Source: Candidatus Desantisiibacteriota bacterium | GTDB taxonomy: Bacteria; JACRDZ01 | Length of the DNA stretch: 5,050 bases | NCBI GenBank assembly: GCA_016209155.1 | Contig: JACQWU010000328.1 | Coordinates: 1-5,050 of the forward strand | Direction of reading: 5' to 3' | Shown here: in pieces, positions 1 through 5,050 of the stretch | Layout of the letters: the number at the start of each line of letters is the position of its first letter | Numbering within the stretch: position 1 is the first letter of the stretch | The notes under the pieces: generated by a model | Database searches by the model: none | Seen by the model: the letters and a program-made list of their open reading frames with translations, nothing else | Told to the model about the DNA's origin: nothing | Translations under genes and position numbers: made by a program

Positions 1-697
1 GGCTGATATGCCTACAATATTAAAAATAGCTAAGAAGCACAATCTTGTTGTTATAGAGGACGCATGTCAAAGTCTTGGCAGTAGTATTAATAGAAAAAAA
101 GCTGGTTCTTTTGGTTTAACAGGATGCTGGAGTTTTTATCCATTCAAAATTCTGGGAGGTTATGGTGATGGAGGGGCGATCACTACCAATGATCCTGATG
201 TAGCCCTTTTTGCAACACGAATGCGCTATAATGGAGAAGATAGAAAAACAGGGGAATATTATGGTCATGGCTTTACTTGTTTGCTTGATAATATGCAGGC
301 TGCTTTTTTAGATATAAAATTACGGTATTTACCTTCATGGATAGTAAAAAGGAAACAGATTGCAGAGCGTTACAGGCAAGCTCTTTCTGATATTCCTGAT
401 CTATTACTCCCACATTATAATAGACCGGGGTTTGATCATATTTATCAAAATTATACAGTAAGAGCAATCCAAGGTAATGAATTTTCTGATTATCTTAAAA
501 AAAATGGGATTGAAGTTCTCACACAATTTCGTAAGCCATATTATAAACATGAAGCGCTTAAATTAATAGATAGAGGATTCCCTGAGACAGAAGCACTAAG
601 CCGTGAAGTTTGTTCACTTCCTATGAATGTGGAACTGGATGATGAACAGGTGGATTATGTAATAAAGACAGTAAGAAAATTTTATGGGTTGAAATAA
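1..697 (+). CDS. DegT/DnrJ/EryC1/StrS-family nucleotide-sugar aminotransferase, C-terminal part (5' end outside window)
   Basis: This PLP-dependent enzyme family transfers an amino group, usually from glutamate, to a keto-sugar carried on a nucleotide, in the cytoplasm, for amino sugars of LPS, O-antigen or capsule. The reading frame is already open at base 2 (codons for Ala-Asp precede the ATG at 8), so that ATG is internal and about 130-150 N-terminal residues are missing; family members are about 370-380 aa. Counting from that Met, VIEDACQ (residues 15-21) supplies the Asp (18) that contacts the PLP ring nitrogen and the Gln (21) that stacks on the ring. SFYPFKILGGYGDGGA contains the Schiff-base Lys47 (codon 146-148). 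The usual C-terminal motifs follow (IYQNYTVR, NGIEVLTQF, CSLPMNVELDDEQVDYV). The residue before the lysine is Phe rather than the commoner Thr or Ser. The next gene starts about 20 nt downstream, which suggests one operon. The family is secure; the sugar substrate cannot be read. Confidence 0.93.
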   Translation, partial: ADMPTILKIAKKHNLVVIEDACQSLGSSINRKKAGSFGLTGCWSFYPFKILGGYGDGGAITTNDPDVALFATRMRYNGEDRKTGEYYGHGFTCLLDNMQAAFLDIKLRYLPSWIVKRKQIAERYRQALSDIPDLLLPHYNRPGFDHIYQNYTVRAIQGNEFSDYLKKNGIEVLTQFRKPYYKHEALKLIDRGFPETEALSREVCSLPMNVELDDEQVDYVIKTVRKFYGLK

Positions 698-704
698 ATA
701 AAAA

Positions 705-709
705 AAGGA
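705..709 (+). promoter_or_regulatory. Ribosome binding site that decides the start of the class I/II aminotransferase
   Basis: AAGGA lies 8 nt before the ATG at 718 but only 2 nt before the in-frame ATG at 712. Normal spacing is about 5-9 nt, so the ATG at 718 (protein beginning MALRTSNR) is the better start. The earlier one would add only Met-Ile. Confidence 0.7.
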
Positions 710-717
710 TAATGATT

Positions 718-1884
718 ATGGCACTTAGAACAAGTAATAGAATTGAACAAATAGTTCAATCTGAAATTAGAGCGATGTCCATAGAATGTGAAAAGGTTAA
801 AGGTATTAATTTGGCTCAGGGAGTATGCGATACTGAGGTTCCTTTACCTGTCCGTGCCGGAGCAAAAAATGCAATAGACGAAGGTATAAATAGTTATACG
901 CGATTTGACGGTATTGATGAATTGCGCATTGCAATCTCCAAAAAAATGAAAGCGTATAATGGTATTACTGCTGATCCTGAAACGGAAATTGTTGTAAGCA
1001 GCGGGTCAACAGGATCTTTTTATTGCGCATGTCTGGCATTGTTAAATCCGGGTGATGAAGTGATATTGTTTGAACCATATTATGGATATCATGTTAATAC
1101 TCTTCTCGCGGCAGAAACAGTTCCTGTTTTTGTTAAGTTACAGCCTCCTCAATGGAGTTTCGATCCGAAAGATTTAGAAAAAATAATTTCACCTCGTACA
1201 AAGGGTATCCTGATTAACACACCGGCTAATCCATCAGGAAAGGTTTTTAGCCGGAAAGAATTGGAGTTTATAGCTGATTTTGCGGTACGGCATGACTTAT
1301 TTGTGTTCACTGATGAAATATATGAATATTTTTTATATGACGGACATAAGCATATAAGTCCTGCTTCTTTACCGGGTATGGCAGAACGGACCATAACTAT
1401 TTCAGGAGTTTCAAAAACGTTTAGTATTACAGGCTGGCGTATCGGGTACTCAATAAGCGATGCAAAATGGGCAAAAATGATAGGGTATATTAATGATTTA
1501 GTTTATGTGTGCGCTCCGGCTCCTTTGCAAATGGGAGTTGCAAAAGGTCTGCTTGAATTAAAAATGGAATATTATAATGAACTTTGCCTTGAGTATGCTG
1601 TAAAGAGGGATAAAATTTGCAGTTCACTTATAAAAGCGGGATTATCTCCATATAAACCGCAAGGCGCATATTATGTGCTGGCAGATATTTCTAATGTTCC
1701 GGGTAAAACCAGTAAAGAAAAAGCAATGTTTATTTTGTCTAAAACAGGTGTTGCCTGTGTACCGGACACGGCTTTTTTTCATAAAAAAATAAAACCCGGA
1801 TTGGTTAGATTTTGTTATGCGAAAAAAGATCATGAATTAGATGAAGCATGCAAGAGACTTGAAAAATTAAAATCCTTTATTTAA
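718..1884 (+). CDS. Class I/II (fold-type I) PLP-dependent aminotransferase, aspartate/aromatic aminotransferase-like
   Basis: This is a complete cytosolic PLP enzyme of the aspartate aminotransferase superfamily, 388 aa from ATG 718 (390 aa from ATG 712); the family is usually 380-400 aa. Numbering from 712, I see SSGSTGS (97-102) at the cofactor phosphate, NTPANPSGK with Asn173, FTDEIYEYF with Asp201 and Tyr204, SGVSKTFSITGWRIGY with Schiff-base Lys235 and Arg243, and LVRFCYA with Arg366, the residue that normally binds the substrate alpha-carboxylate. All catalytic positions are present, so it should act on an amino acid/keto acid pair, not on a bare sugar. The N-terminal substrate loop reads LAQGVCDTEVP instead of the common GxPDFxTP type. 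It sits between two DegT-family genes, about 20 nt after the first and 2 nt before the second, so co-expression is likely. Its GC content looks higher than that of the - strand gene downstream. The exact substrate is unknown; a role in making an amino acid or aminoacyl decoration for the glycan is inference. Confidence 0.92.
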   Translation: MALRTSNRIEQIVQSEIRAMSIECEKVKGINLAQGVCDTEVPLPVRAGAKNAIDEGINSYTRFDGIDELRIAISKKMKAYNGITADPETEIVVSSGSTGSFYCACLALLNPGDEVILFEPYYGYHVNTLLAAETVPVFVKLQPPQWSFDPKDLEKIISPRTKGILINTPANPSGKVFSRKELEFIADFAVRHDLFVFTDEIYEYFLYDGHKHISPASLPGMAERTITISGVSKTFSITGWRIGYSISDAKWAKMIGYINDLVYVCAPAPLQMGVAKGLLELKMEYYNELCLEYAVKRDKICSSLIKAGLSPYKPQGAYYVLADISNVPGKTSKEKAMFILSKTGVACVPDTAFFHKKIKPGLVRFCYAKKDHELDEACKRLEKLKSFI

Positions 1885-1886
1885 AT

Positions 1887-2315
1887 ATGGAAAAAATGAG
1901 TTCTCTAAAAATTAAATATTTTGATTGTCCTTTACAATTCAAAACTTTTGAAAAAGAGTATTTGAAAATAGTAAAAAATGTTTGTTTAAAAGGTATTTAT
2001 ATTCTTGGAGAAGATTTAAATAAATTTGAGGAAAATTTAGCAAAATTTTTGGGAGTAAAATATGCTATTGGTGTAAGCAATTGCACCGATGCACTATTAT
2101 TAAGCTTGTATGCTTCGGGAATTAGACCCGGGGATGAAGTTATAACTGTTTCCCATACCTTTATTGCAACAATTGAAGTTATCCGCTTTTTAGGCGCAAA
2201 GCCGATTTTAATTGATATAAATGATGATCATGATATGGATATTGACCTTCTCAATCAATCGGTGCAAAATATAAACAAAAATTTGCCGGAACATTTGGAC
2301 TTGCAGGGTGTTTAA
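1887..2315 (+). pseudogene. N-terminal fragment of the broken DegT-family aminotransferase
   Basis: The open frame has 142 codons. Residues 1 to about 131 match the family N-terminus: a dimer/substrate arm around YILGEDLNKFE (38-48), NCTDAL (65-70), and SHTFIATIE (89-97). The last 11 residues or so are out-of-frame read-through of the downstream half. The fragment has no PLP lysine and cannot be catalytic. It starts 2 nt after the stop of the preceding gene, so translation may be coupled. Confidence 0.8.
2264..2287 (+). other. Deletion/frameshift junction inside the DegT-family gene
   Basis: Frame 1887 stops matching the family after QNINK (up to about 2279), and the frame ending at 2884 starts matching at KFAG (from about 2279). 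The join lies in an A-rich run (ACAAAAATTT). Such a run could be left by slippage or recombination between short A-rich direct repeats, or could be a mis-join in assembly. Confidence 0.7.
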
Positions 2316-2884
2316 GTTTTTATCCGACTAAATCATTAGGGGCATTTGGTGATGCAGGTGCTGTTATCACAAATAATAAAGAATTTGCTGAAAAAATCAG
2401 GGCAATTAGAAATCATGGCAGAAGTTCCGGAACTGATATAAGTTTTTGGGGATTAAACTGCCGTATGGATACACTTAATGCCGCTATTCTTGATTTTAAA
2501 TTAACAAAGTTACCGGAATGGATTAAAAGACGCCGTGAAATAGCTAAAATATATAATGACAGATTAATCGGTTTAAAAGAATTAAAATTGCCTCTATCAC
2601 CTGAGGTGAAAAGTGATTATTATAATGTTTTCCAGAATTATGAACTTGAAGCGGAAAAACGTAATGAGCTGGTTGATTTTTTAAATATTAACGGGATCGA
2701 AGTTATGCTGCCATGGGGAGGAAAAGGTGTTCATCAAATCACGGCTTTAGGTCAAAATAAATTTATTTTGCCGCGCACAGATGATTTTTTTAAAAAAGTT
2801 TTAATCCTTCCCATATATCCGGAACTTGATAATAAACAGGTAAAATATATAGCGGATATGATTAAAAAATTTTATCTTCATTAA
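2276..2884 (+). pseudogene. C-terminal fragment of the broken DegT-family aminotransferase
   Basis: The frame is open from 2246 to the TAA at 2882-2884, and homology begins at about 2279-2287 with KFAGTFG. It holds the Schiff-base lysine motif SFYPTKSLG, the family's RNHGR region, CRMDTLNAAILDFKL, FQNYELEAE, and LPWGGKGVHQ near the C-terminus. The first ATG, at 2465 (MDTLNAAIL), lies after the catalytic lysine, so a protein starting there would be a 139-aa remnant without the cofactor site. I see no Shine-Dalgarno sequence supporting independent translation. Confidence 0.8.
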
Positions 2885-2885
2885 G

Positions 2886-4337
2886 TTATTTGATGACAGC
2901 TTTTGCAAGTTTATTTTTTATCGTCAGGTTCCTGTCATAATCTATAGTGTTGATAATTCTTTTTTTTGATATAAAATTTTTACTGATAATACTTTTTTCA
3001 GGATTATATGATTTGCAATCAATATTGCATAAGTCAAAAATAGTGTGCATCACATCATCAGTCATATAGCTTCTTGAAAGTAAATCCTTAAATTGCTCAA
3101 CCTTATCTTTATTAAAATTTTTATATTTTTCAGATACCCATAAAACAAACGGTATTTCAAGCATATAACGTGTCAGATGTCCATCCGAATGACCTGCAAA
3201 ATCAGCTTCGTCGAAAACATCCTCTCCATGGTCTGAAAGATATAAAACAAAAGAGCTTGAATCCTGCTTTTTAACCATTTTAATTATTTCCGAAACAATA
3301 TAATCATTATATAAAACAGCATTATCATACGTATTTATTTTTTCATTTTGAATATCTGTATGTTCTTTTCTATTTTCATTAAAAACCGCATAATCCCCGG
3401 GATATCTTTTTGAATAAGAAGCATGCATACCCAAAAGATGAATTATGATAAATTTTTTTTCATATTTATCACTAAAAATTTTATTTAGCGGGTAAAATAC
3501 TTTATCGTCAAATGATTTCCCTGTAAAAAAATCTTTATTCATATTTACCCAGAAGACCTGATCGCTTACCTTTGCTGTCATAGTAATAATATAACTGTCA
3601 TACTTTCCATATGGAGTGTGATTGGAAATCCAGTAGGTTTTAAAGCCGGCTTTTTTGAAAAACTGAATTATATTTTTATGTTTAAAGGAATCTTCATTGT
3701 TTTCAGGATTGTTGAATGTAACAATTTTATTCACAGTCGGGATTGTTGTTGTTCCGGAACTTATTACATTATTAAAAATAAACAGCTCTTTGGATATTGA
3801 ATCAAGCTCTGGTGTTGTTTTTCTAAAATAGCCATACAGGCTCATATGGGTTCTGCTTGCTGACTCTCCAATAATTAGAATATATATTTCATTACCATCA
3901 GTTTTTTTATTAAATGAAACTTCCTCCATATCACTATCTTTTTTTTGCGTTACGGACTCAAATTTTTTAGCTTCATTACTGTATTTACTATATGAATAAA
4001 ATACTTTAACAAATATATTGTCAAAAGTTTCAAAAATAATACAAAAAGTTGAAATATTAACCGATGATTCATAAAGCAGAATATAAAATAGCTCCAGTGT
4101 GCTTATGAGAAAATGAAAACATAGAATAAATATGTAAAGTTTAATATTTTTTCTGCAAAAAAAATATATTAAAGGCGCATAAATTAAAAGGCTCATTAAA
4201 GATGTAAAACTGAGTTCCCCTATATCTTCTAAAAATAATGAATTAAATAAATATGAATATAAATAGTGAGTGAAAAATGGTGTGAGAAAGATAAGAAAAA
4301 GCAAAAGTTCATTATTTTTTATTTTTACGTTTTTCAA
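2886..4337 (-). CDS. Phosphoethanolamine transferase, EptA/CptA/EptC-like (sulfatase/alkaline phosphatase fold)
   Basis: This inner-membrane enzyme should move phosphoethanolamine from phosphatidylethanolamine to lipid A or core heptose, with its catalytic domain in the periplasm. The 483-aa protein begins with hydrophobic segments at about 11-31, 45-62 and 65-90, plus a weaker one at 93-113, then a polar linker, then the sulfatase-fold domain from about 150. Metal and catalytic residues can be matched to MCR-1/EptA: IIGESASR with Glu158 (MCR-1 Glu246), SSGTTT with nucleophile Thr198 by alignment (Thr285), LLGMHASYSKRYP with His305 (His395), LSDHGE with Asp369-His370 (Asp465-His466), and GHSDG with His383 (His478). 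The SLYGYFRKTTPEL stretch is typical of the family. The protein is 60-90 aa shorter than usual (about 510-575), all of it before Glu158, as if two of five membrane helices were missing. The domain has only two cysteines (437, 441). The start is TTG; no ATG lies between it and the in-frame stop at 4353-4355. Family secure; acceptor (lipid A or core sugar) uncertain. Confidence 0.9.
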   Translation of the reverse strand: MKNVKIKNNELLLFLIFLTPFFTHYLYSYLFNSLFLEDIGELSFTSLMSLLIYAPLIYFFCRKNIKLYIFILCFHFLISTLELFYILLYESSVNISTFCIIFETFDNIFVKVFYSYSKYSNEAKKFESVTQKKDSDMEEVSFNKKTDGNEIYILIIGESASRTHMSLYGYFRKTTPELDSISKELFIFNNVISSGTTTIPTVNKIVTFNNPENNEDSFKHKNIIQFFKKAGFKTYWISNHTPYGKYDSYIITMTAKVSDQVFWVNMNKDFFTGKSFDDKVFYPLNKIFSDKYEKKFIIIHLLGMHASYSKRYPGDYAVFNENRKEHTDIQNEKINTYDNAVLYNDYIVSEIIKMVKKQDSSSFVLYLSDHGEDVFDEADFAGHSDGHLTRYMLEIPFVLWVSEKYKNFNKDKVEQFKDLLSRSYMTDDVMHTIFDLCNIDCKSYNPEKSIISKNFISKKRIINTIDYDRNLTIKNKLAKAVIK

Positions 4338-4344
4338 TTTTAAT

Positions 4345-4348
4345 TCCT
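4345..4348 (-). promoter_or_regulatory. Ribosome binding site for the TTG start of the phosphoethanolamine transferase
   Basis: On the - strand, AGGA is followed by 7 nt (aattaaa) and then TTG (complement of 4335-4337). The in-frame stop at 4353-4355 and the lack of ATG or GTG between leave TTG as the only good start. The next in-frame Met, residue 48, would cut off the first membrane segment. Confidence 0.7.
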
Positions 4349-4400
4349 GTATTTATCTTTGAAGTGCTAAGAATATATAAGCCTTTTTAAAGCAGGAAGT

Positions 4401-4429
4401 AATTTATCATATTGTTTAAATTTCGTCAA
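4401..4429 (-). promoter_or_regulatory. Candidate sigma-70-type promoter for the phosphoethanolamine transferase gene
   Basis: Read on the - strand, a -35 box TTGACG (complement of 4424-4429) is followed by a 17-nt spacer and TAAATT (complement of 4401-4406). A TG one base upstream of that hexamer forms an extended -10. Transcription would start near 4394, giving a leader of about 57 nt. The -35 matches 5/6 and the -10 matches 4/6. In AT-rich DNA such matches are common, so this is a prediction. Confidence 0.5.
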
Positions 4430-4448
4430 ATAATGAATTTTATTGACA
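4424..4448. repeat. Imperfect inverted repeat covering the two divergent -35 boxes
   Basis: GTCAA(A)TAA, six bases, then TTATTGAC form a near-palindrome with one bulged A. The arms contain the -35 hexamers of the two opposing candidate promoters, which are only 13 bp apart. It may simply be a consequence of two mirror-image -35 boxes, or it may be an operator. Confidence 0.4.
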
Positions 4449-4472
4449 CTCGCTGGTTTTCCATGATTAAAT
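4443..4472 (+). promoter_or_regulatory. Candidate sigma-70-type promoter for the glycosyltransferase gene
   Basis: A perfect -35 box TTGACA (4443-4448), an 18-nt spacer, and TTAAAT (4467-4472) with an upstream TG at 4464-4465 form an extended -10. The predicted start is near 4479, about 26 nt before the ATG at 4505. The spacing to the gene is good; the -10 is only a 4/6 match. Confidence 0.5.
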
Positions 4473-4504
4473 GTTAAAAATTTAAATTATAATGAAAGCG
4501 GCTA

Positions 4505-5050
4505 ATGTTTGTATTAAAATATTTTCAAAATAAACTGGCAAAAAATTCCATGGCAAAAAAATGGATTGAATCAAAATATAAAACACAAAATAAAAATTCA
4601 ATTAAAAGCGGGGTAGATCCTTCATCAAAGAGAAATATTATTATCAGTTTAACGAGTCATCCAAAAAGATTTAAGCAAAATTATATAGCAATAGAGAGCT
4701 TGTTAAGCCAATCTTTGAAACCAAATAAAATTATTTTATGGCTGGCTGAAGATGAAGCTTCCTTTGATGAGGTTTCAGAAGAGCTGAAGAGAGCCCAAAA
4801 AAGAGGTCTTGAAATAGCTTTTTGCAGACAAAGTTTACGCTCTTATAATAAACTTATACATACCCTGAAAATTTATGGTGATTCAATAATTGTAACCGCT
4901 GATGATGATATTATGTATCCGGATTACTGGTTAAAAGAGTTGTATGAAACATATTTGGAAAATAGTGATTGTATTATATGTTACAGAGGTCTTGAAATAA
5001 AGTACAGTCAAAACGCATTTGAAAAATATTTTTTATGGAAGGATTTTAAA
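4505..5050 (+). CDS. Glycosyltransferase, GT-A fold, family 2-like (3' end outside window)
   Basis: The first 182 codons of a probable cytoplasmic or membrane-associated glycosyltransferase, which would transfer a sugar from a nucleotide donor during glycan assembly. After a basic N-terminal stretch of about 43 residues, the GT-A nucleotide-binding start appears as NIIISLTSHPKRF (44-56). SLLSQSLKPNKIILWLAEDE (65-84) is the usual second beta-alpha unit, RSYNKLIHTLK lies at 112-122, and the metal/donor-binding Asp cluster TADDDIMYPDYW is at 131-142 with DDD at 133-135. This pattern occurs in small glycosyltransferases of LPS and capsule clusters. An in-frame stop at 4493-4495 limits the start. 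The ATG at 4505 has only a weak purine-rich upstream stretch (GAAAGCGG), and the ATG at 4550 has no better site, so the exact start is moderately certain. The gene is divergent from the phosphoethanolamine transferase gene across 167 bp. The acceptor region lies past the window edge, so linkage and sugar cannot be inferred. Confidence 0.85.
   Translation, partial: MFVLKYFQNKLAKNSMAKKWIESKYKTQNKNSIKSGVDPSSKRNIIISLTSHPKRFKQNYIAIESLLSQSLKPNKIILWLAEDEASFDEVSEELKRAQKRGLEIAFCRQSLRSYNKLIHTLKIYGDSIIVTADDDIMYPDYWLKELYETYLENSDCIICYRGLEIKYSQNAFEKYFLWKDFK

Larger units (their letters stand above)
1887..2884 (+). pseudogene. Broken DegT/DnrJ/EryC1/StrS-family aminotransferase (internal deletion plus frameshift)
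   Basis: Both ends of a second nucleotide-sugar aminotransferase are present, but the middle is missing. The 5' half (1887-2315) encodes a normal N-terminus, including NCTDALLLSL (the phosphate-binding GTDAL-type motif) and SHTFIATIEV. After MDIDLLNQSVQNINK it shifts into unrelated sequence and stops at 2315. The 3' half is in another frame and starts abruptly at about 2279-2287 with KFAGTFGLAGC. It continues with SFYPTKSLGAFGDAGA (Schiff-base Lys codon 2330-2332) and runs to a normal C-terminus at 2884. Compared with the intact family and with the paralogue at the left edge, about 50 residues are absent, including the IEDAxQ segment that carries the Asp and Gln contacting PLP. The span is 998 nt, not a multiple of three, so the loss is 3k+1 nt. 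The ATG at 1896, with GGA four bases upstream, is an alternative start. As read, no active enzyme can be made. Real decay and an assembly error are both possible. Confidence 0.85.

Noticed and set aside
273-467. Antisense open frame of 64 codons inside the first aminotransferase
   Set aside because: It lies wholly opposite strongly conserved coding sequence, has no recognisable motif, and is of a kind expected by chance. The same applies to the antisense frames at 1149-1394, 1642-1833 and 3618-3800.
2274-2287. Possible programmed -1 frameshift at the A-rich run in the DegT gene
   Set aside because: In the translated frame the run reads C AAA AAT, which is not a proper X XXY YYZ slippery heptamer, and I see no strong downstream hairpin. 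Even a -1 shift would give a protein lacking the roughly 50-residue cofactor segment.
2893-2938. Inverted repeat ATGACAG...CTGTCAT as a terminator for the convergent genes
   Set aside because: The arms are only 7 bp with a loop of about 32 nt and no T-tract after the second arm. It lies inside the 3' coding end of the phosphoethanolamine transferase, so chance is the likelier explanation.
4443-4462. Sigma-54-type promoter (TTGACAC...CTGG)
   Set aside because: The GG/GC dinucleotides at the required -24/-12 spacing are absent; a sigma-70-type reading fits better.
4492-4533. Small reading frame beginning ATG AAA GCG GCT before the glycosyltransferase
   Set aside because: It has only 13 codons, overlaps the glycosyltransferase start in another frame, and has no Shine-Dalgarno sequence or recognisable product.

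Overview
The window is AT-rich DNA from a Gram-negative bacterium and carries part of a surface-polysaccharide or lipooligosaccharide locus. The Gram-negative reading rests on a membrane phosphoethanolamine transferase of the lipid A/LPS-core type. The rest of the content (nucleotide-sugar aminotransferases and a glycosyltransferase) is typical of O-antigen, LOS or capsule clusters. I cannot name the species from sequence alone.

Layout. Positions 1-2884 on the + strand hold three tightly spaced aminotransferase genes, probably one operon that begins upstream of the window. The first is the C-terminal two thirds of a DegT/DnrJ/EryC1/StrS sugar aminotransferase. The second is a complete fold-type I, class I/II aminotransferase (388 aa from the better-supported start). 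The third is another DegT-family gene that is broken: about 50 internal residues are missing and the two halves lie in different frames. Facing them tail to tail, with a single base between the stop codons, a phosphoethanolamine transferase runs on the - strand (2886-4337, TTG start). A 167-bp divergent intergenic region (4338-4504) has a promoter-like pair for each direction. A glycosyltransferase gene then starts on the + strand at 4505 and runs off the right edge.

How they may work together (inference). The DegT enzymes would transfer an amino group to a nucleotide-linked keto-sugar. The class I/II aminotransferase would supply or modify an amino or keto acid for the same product. The glycosyltransferase would add a sugar during glycan assembly, and the phosphoethanolamine transferase would decorate lipid A or core sugars on the periplasmic side.

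The most notable signals are two genes with apparent internal losses: the frameshifted DegT gene, and a phosphoethanolamine transferase whose membrane domain looks about two helices short. The other signal is a symmetric, back-to-back promoter arrangement. I see no mobile element, CRISPR array, tRNA or rRNA, and no clear evidence of an undescribed defence or mobile system.
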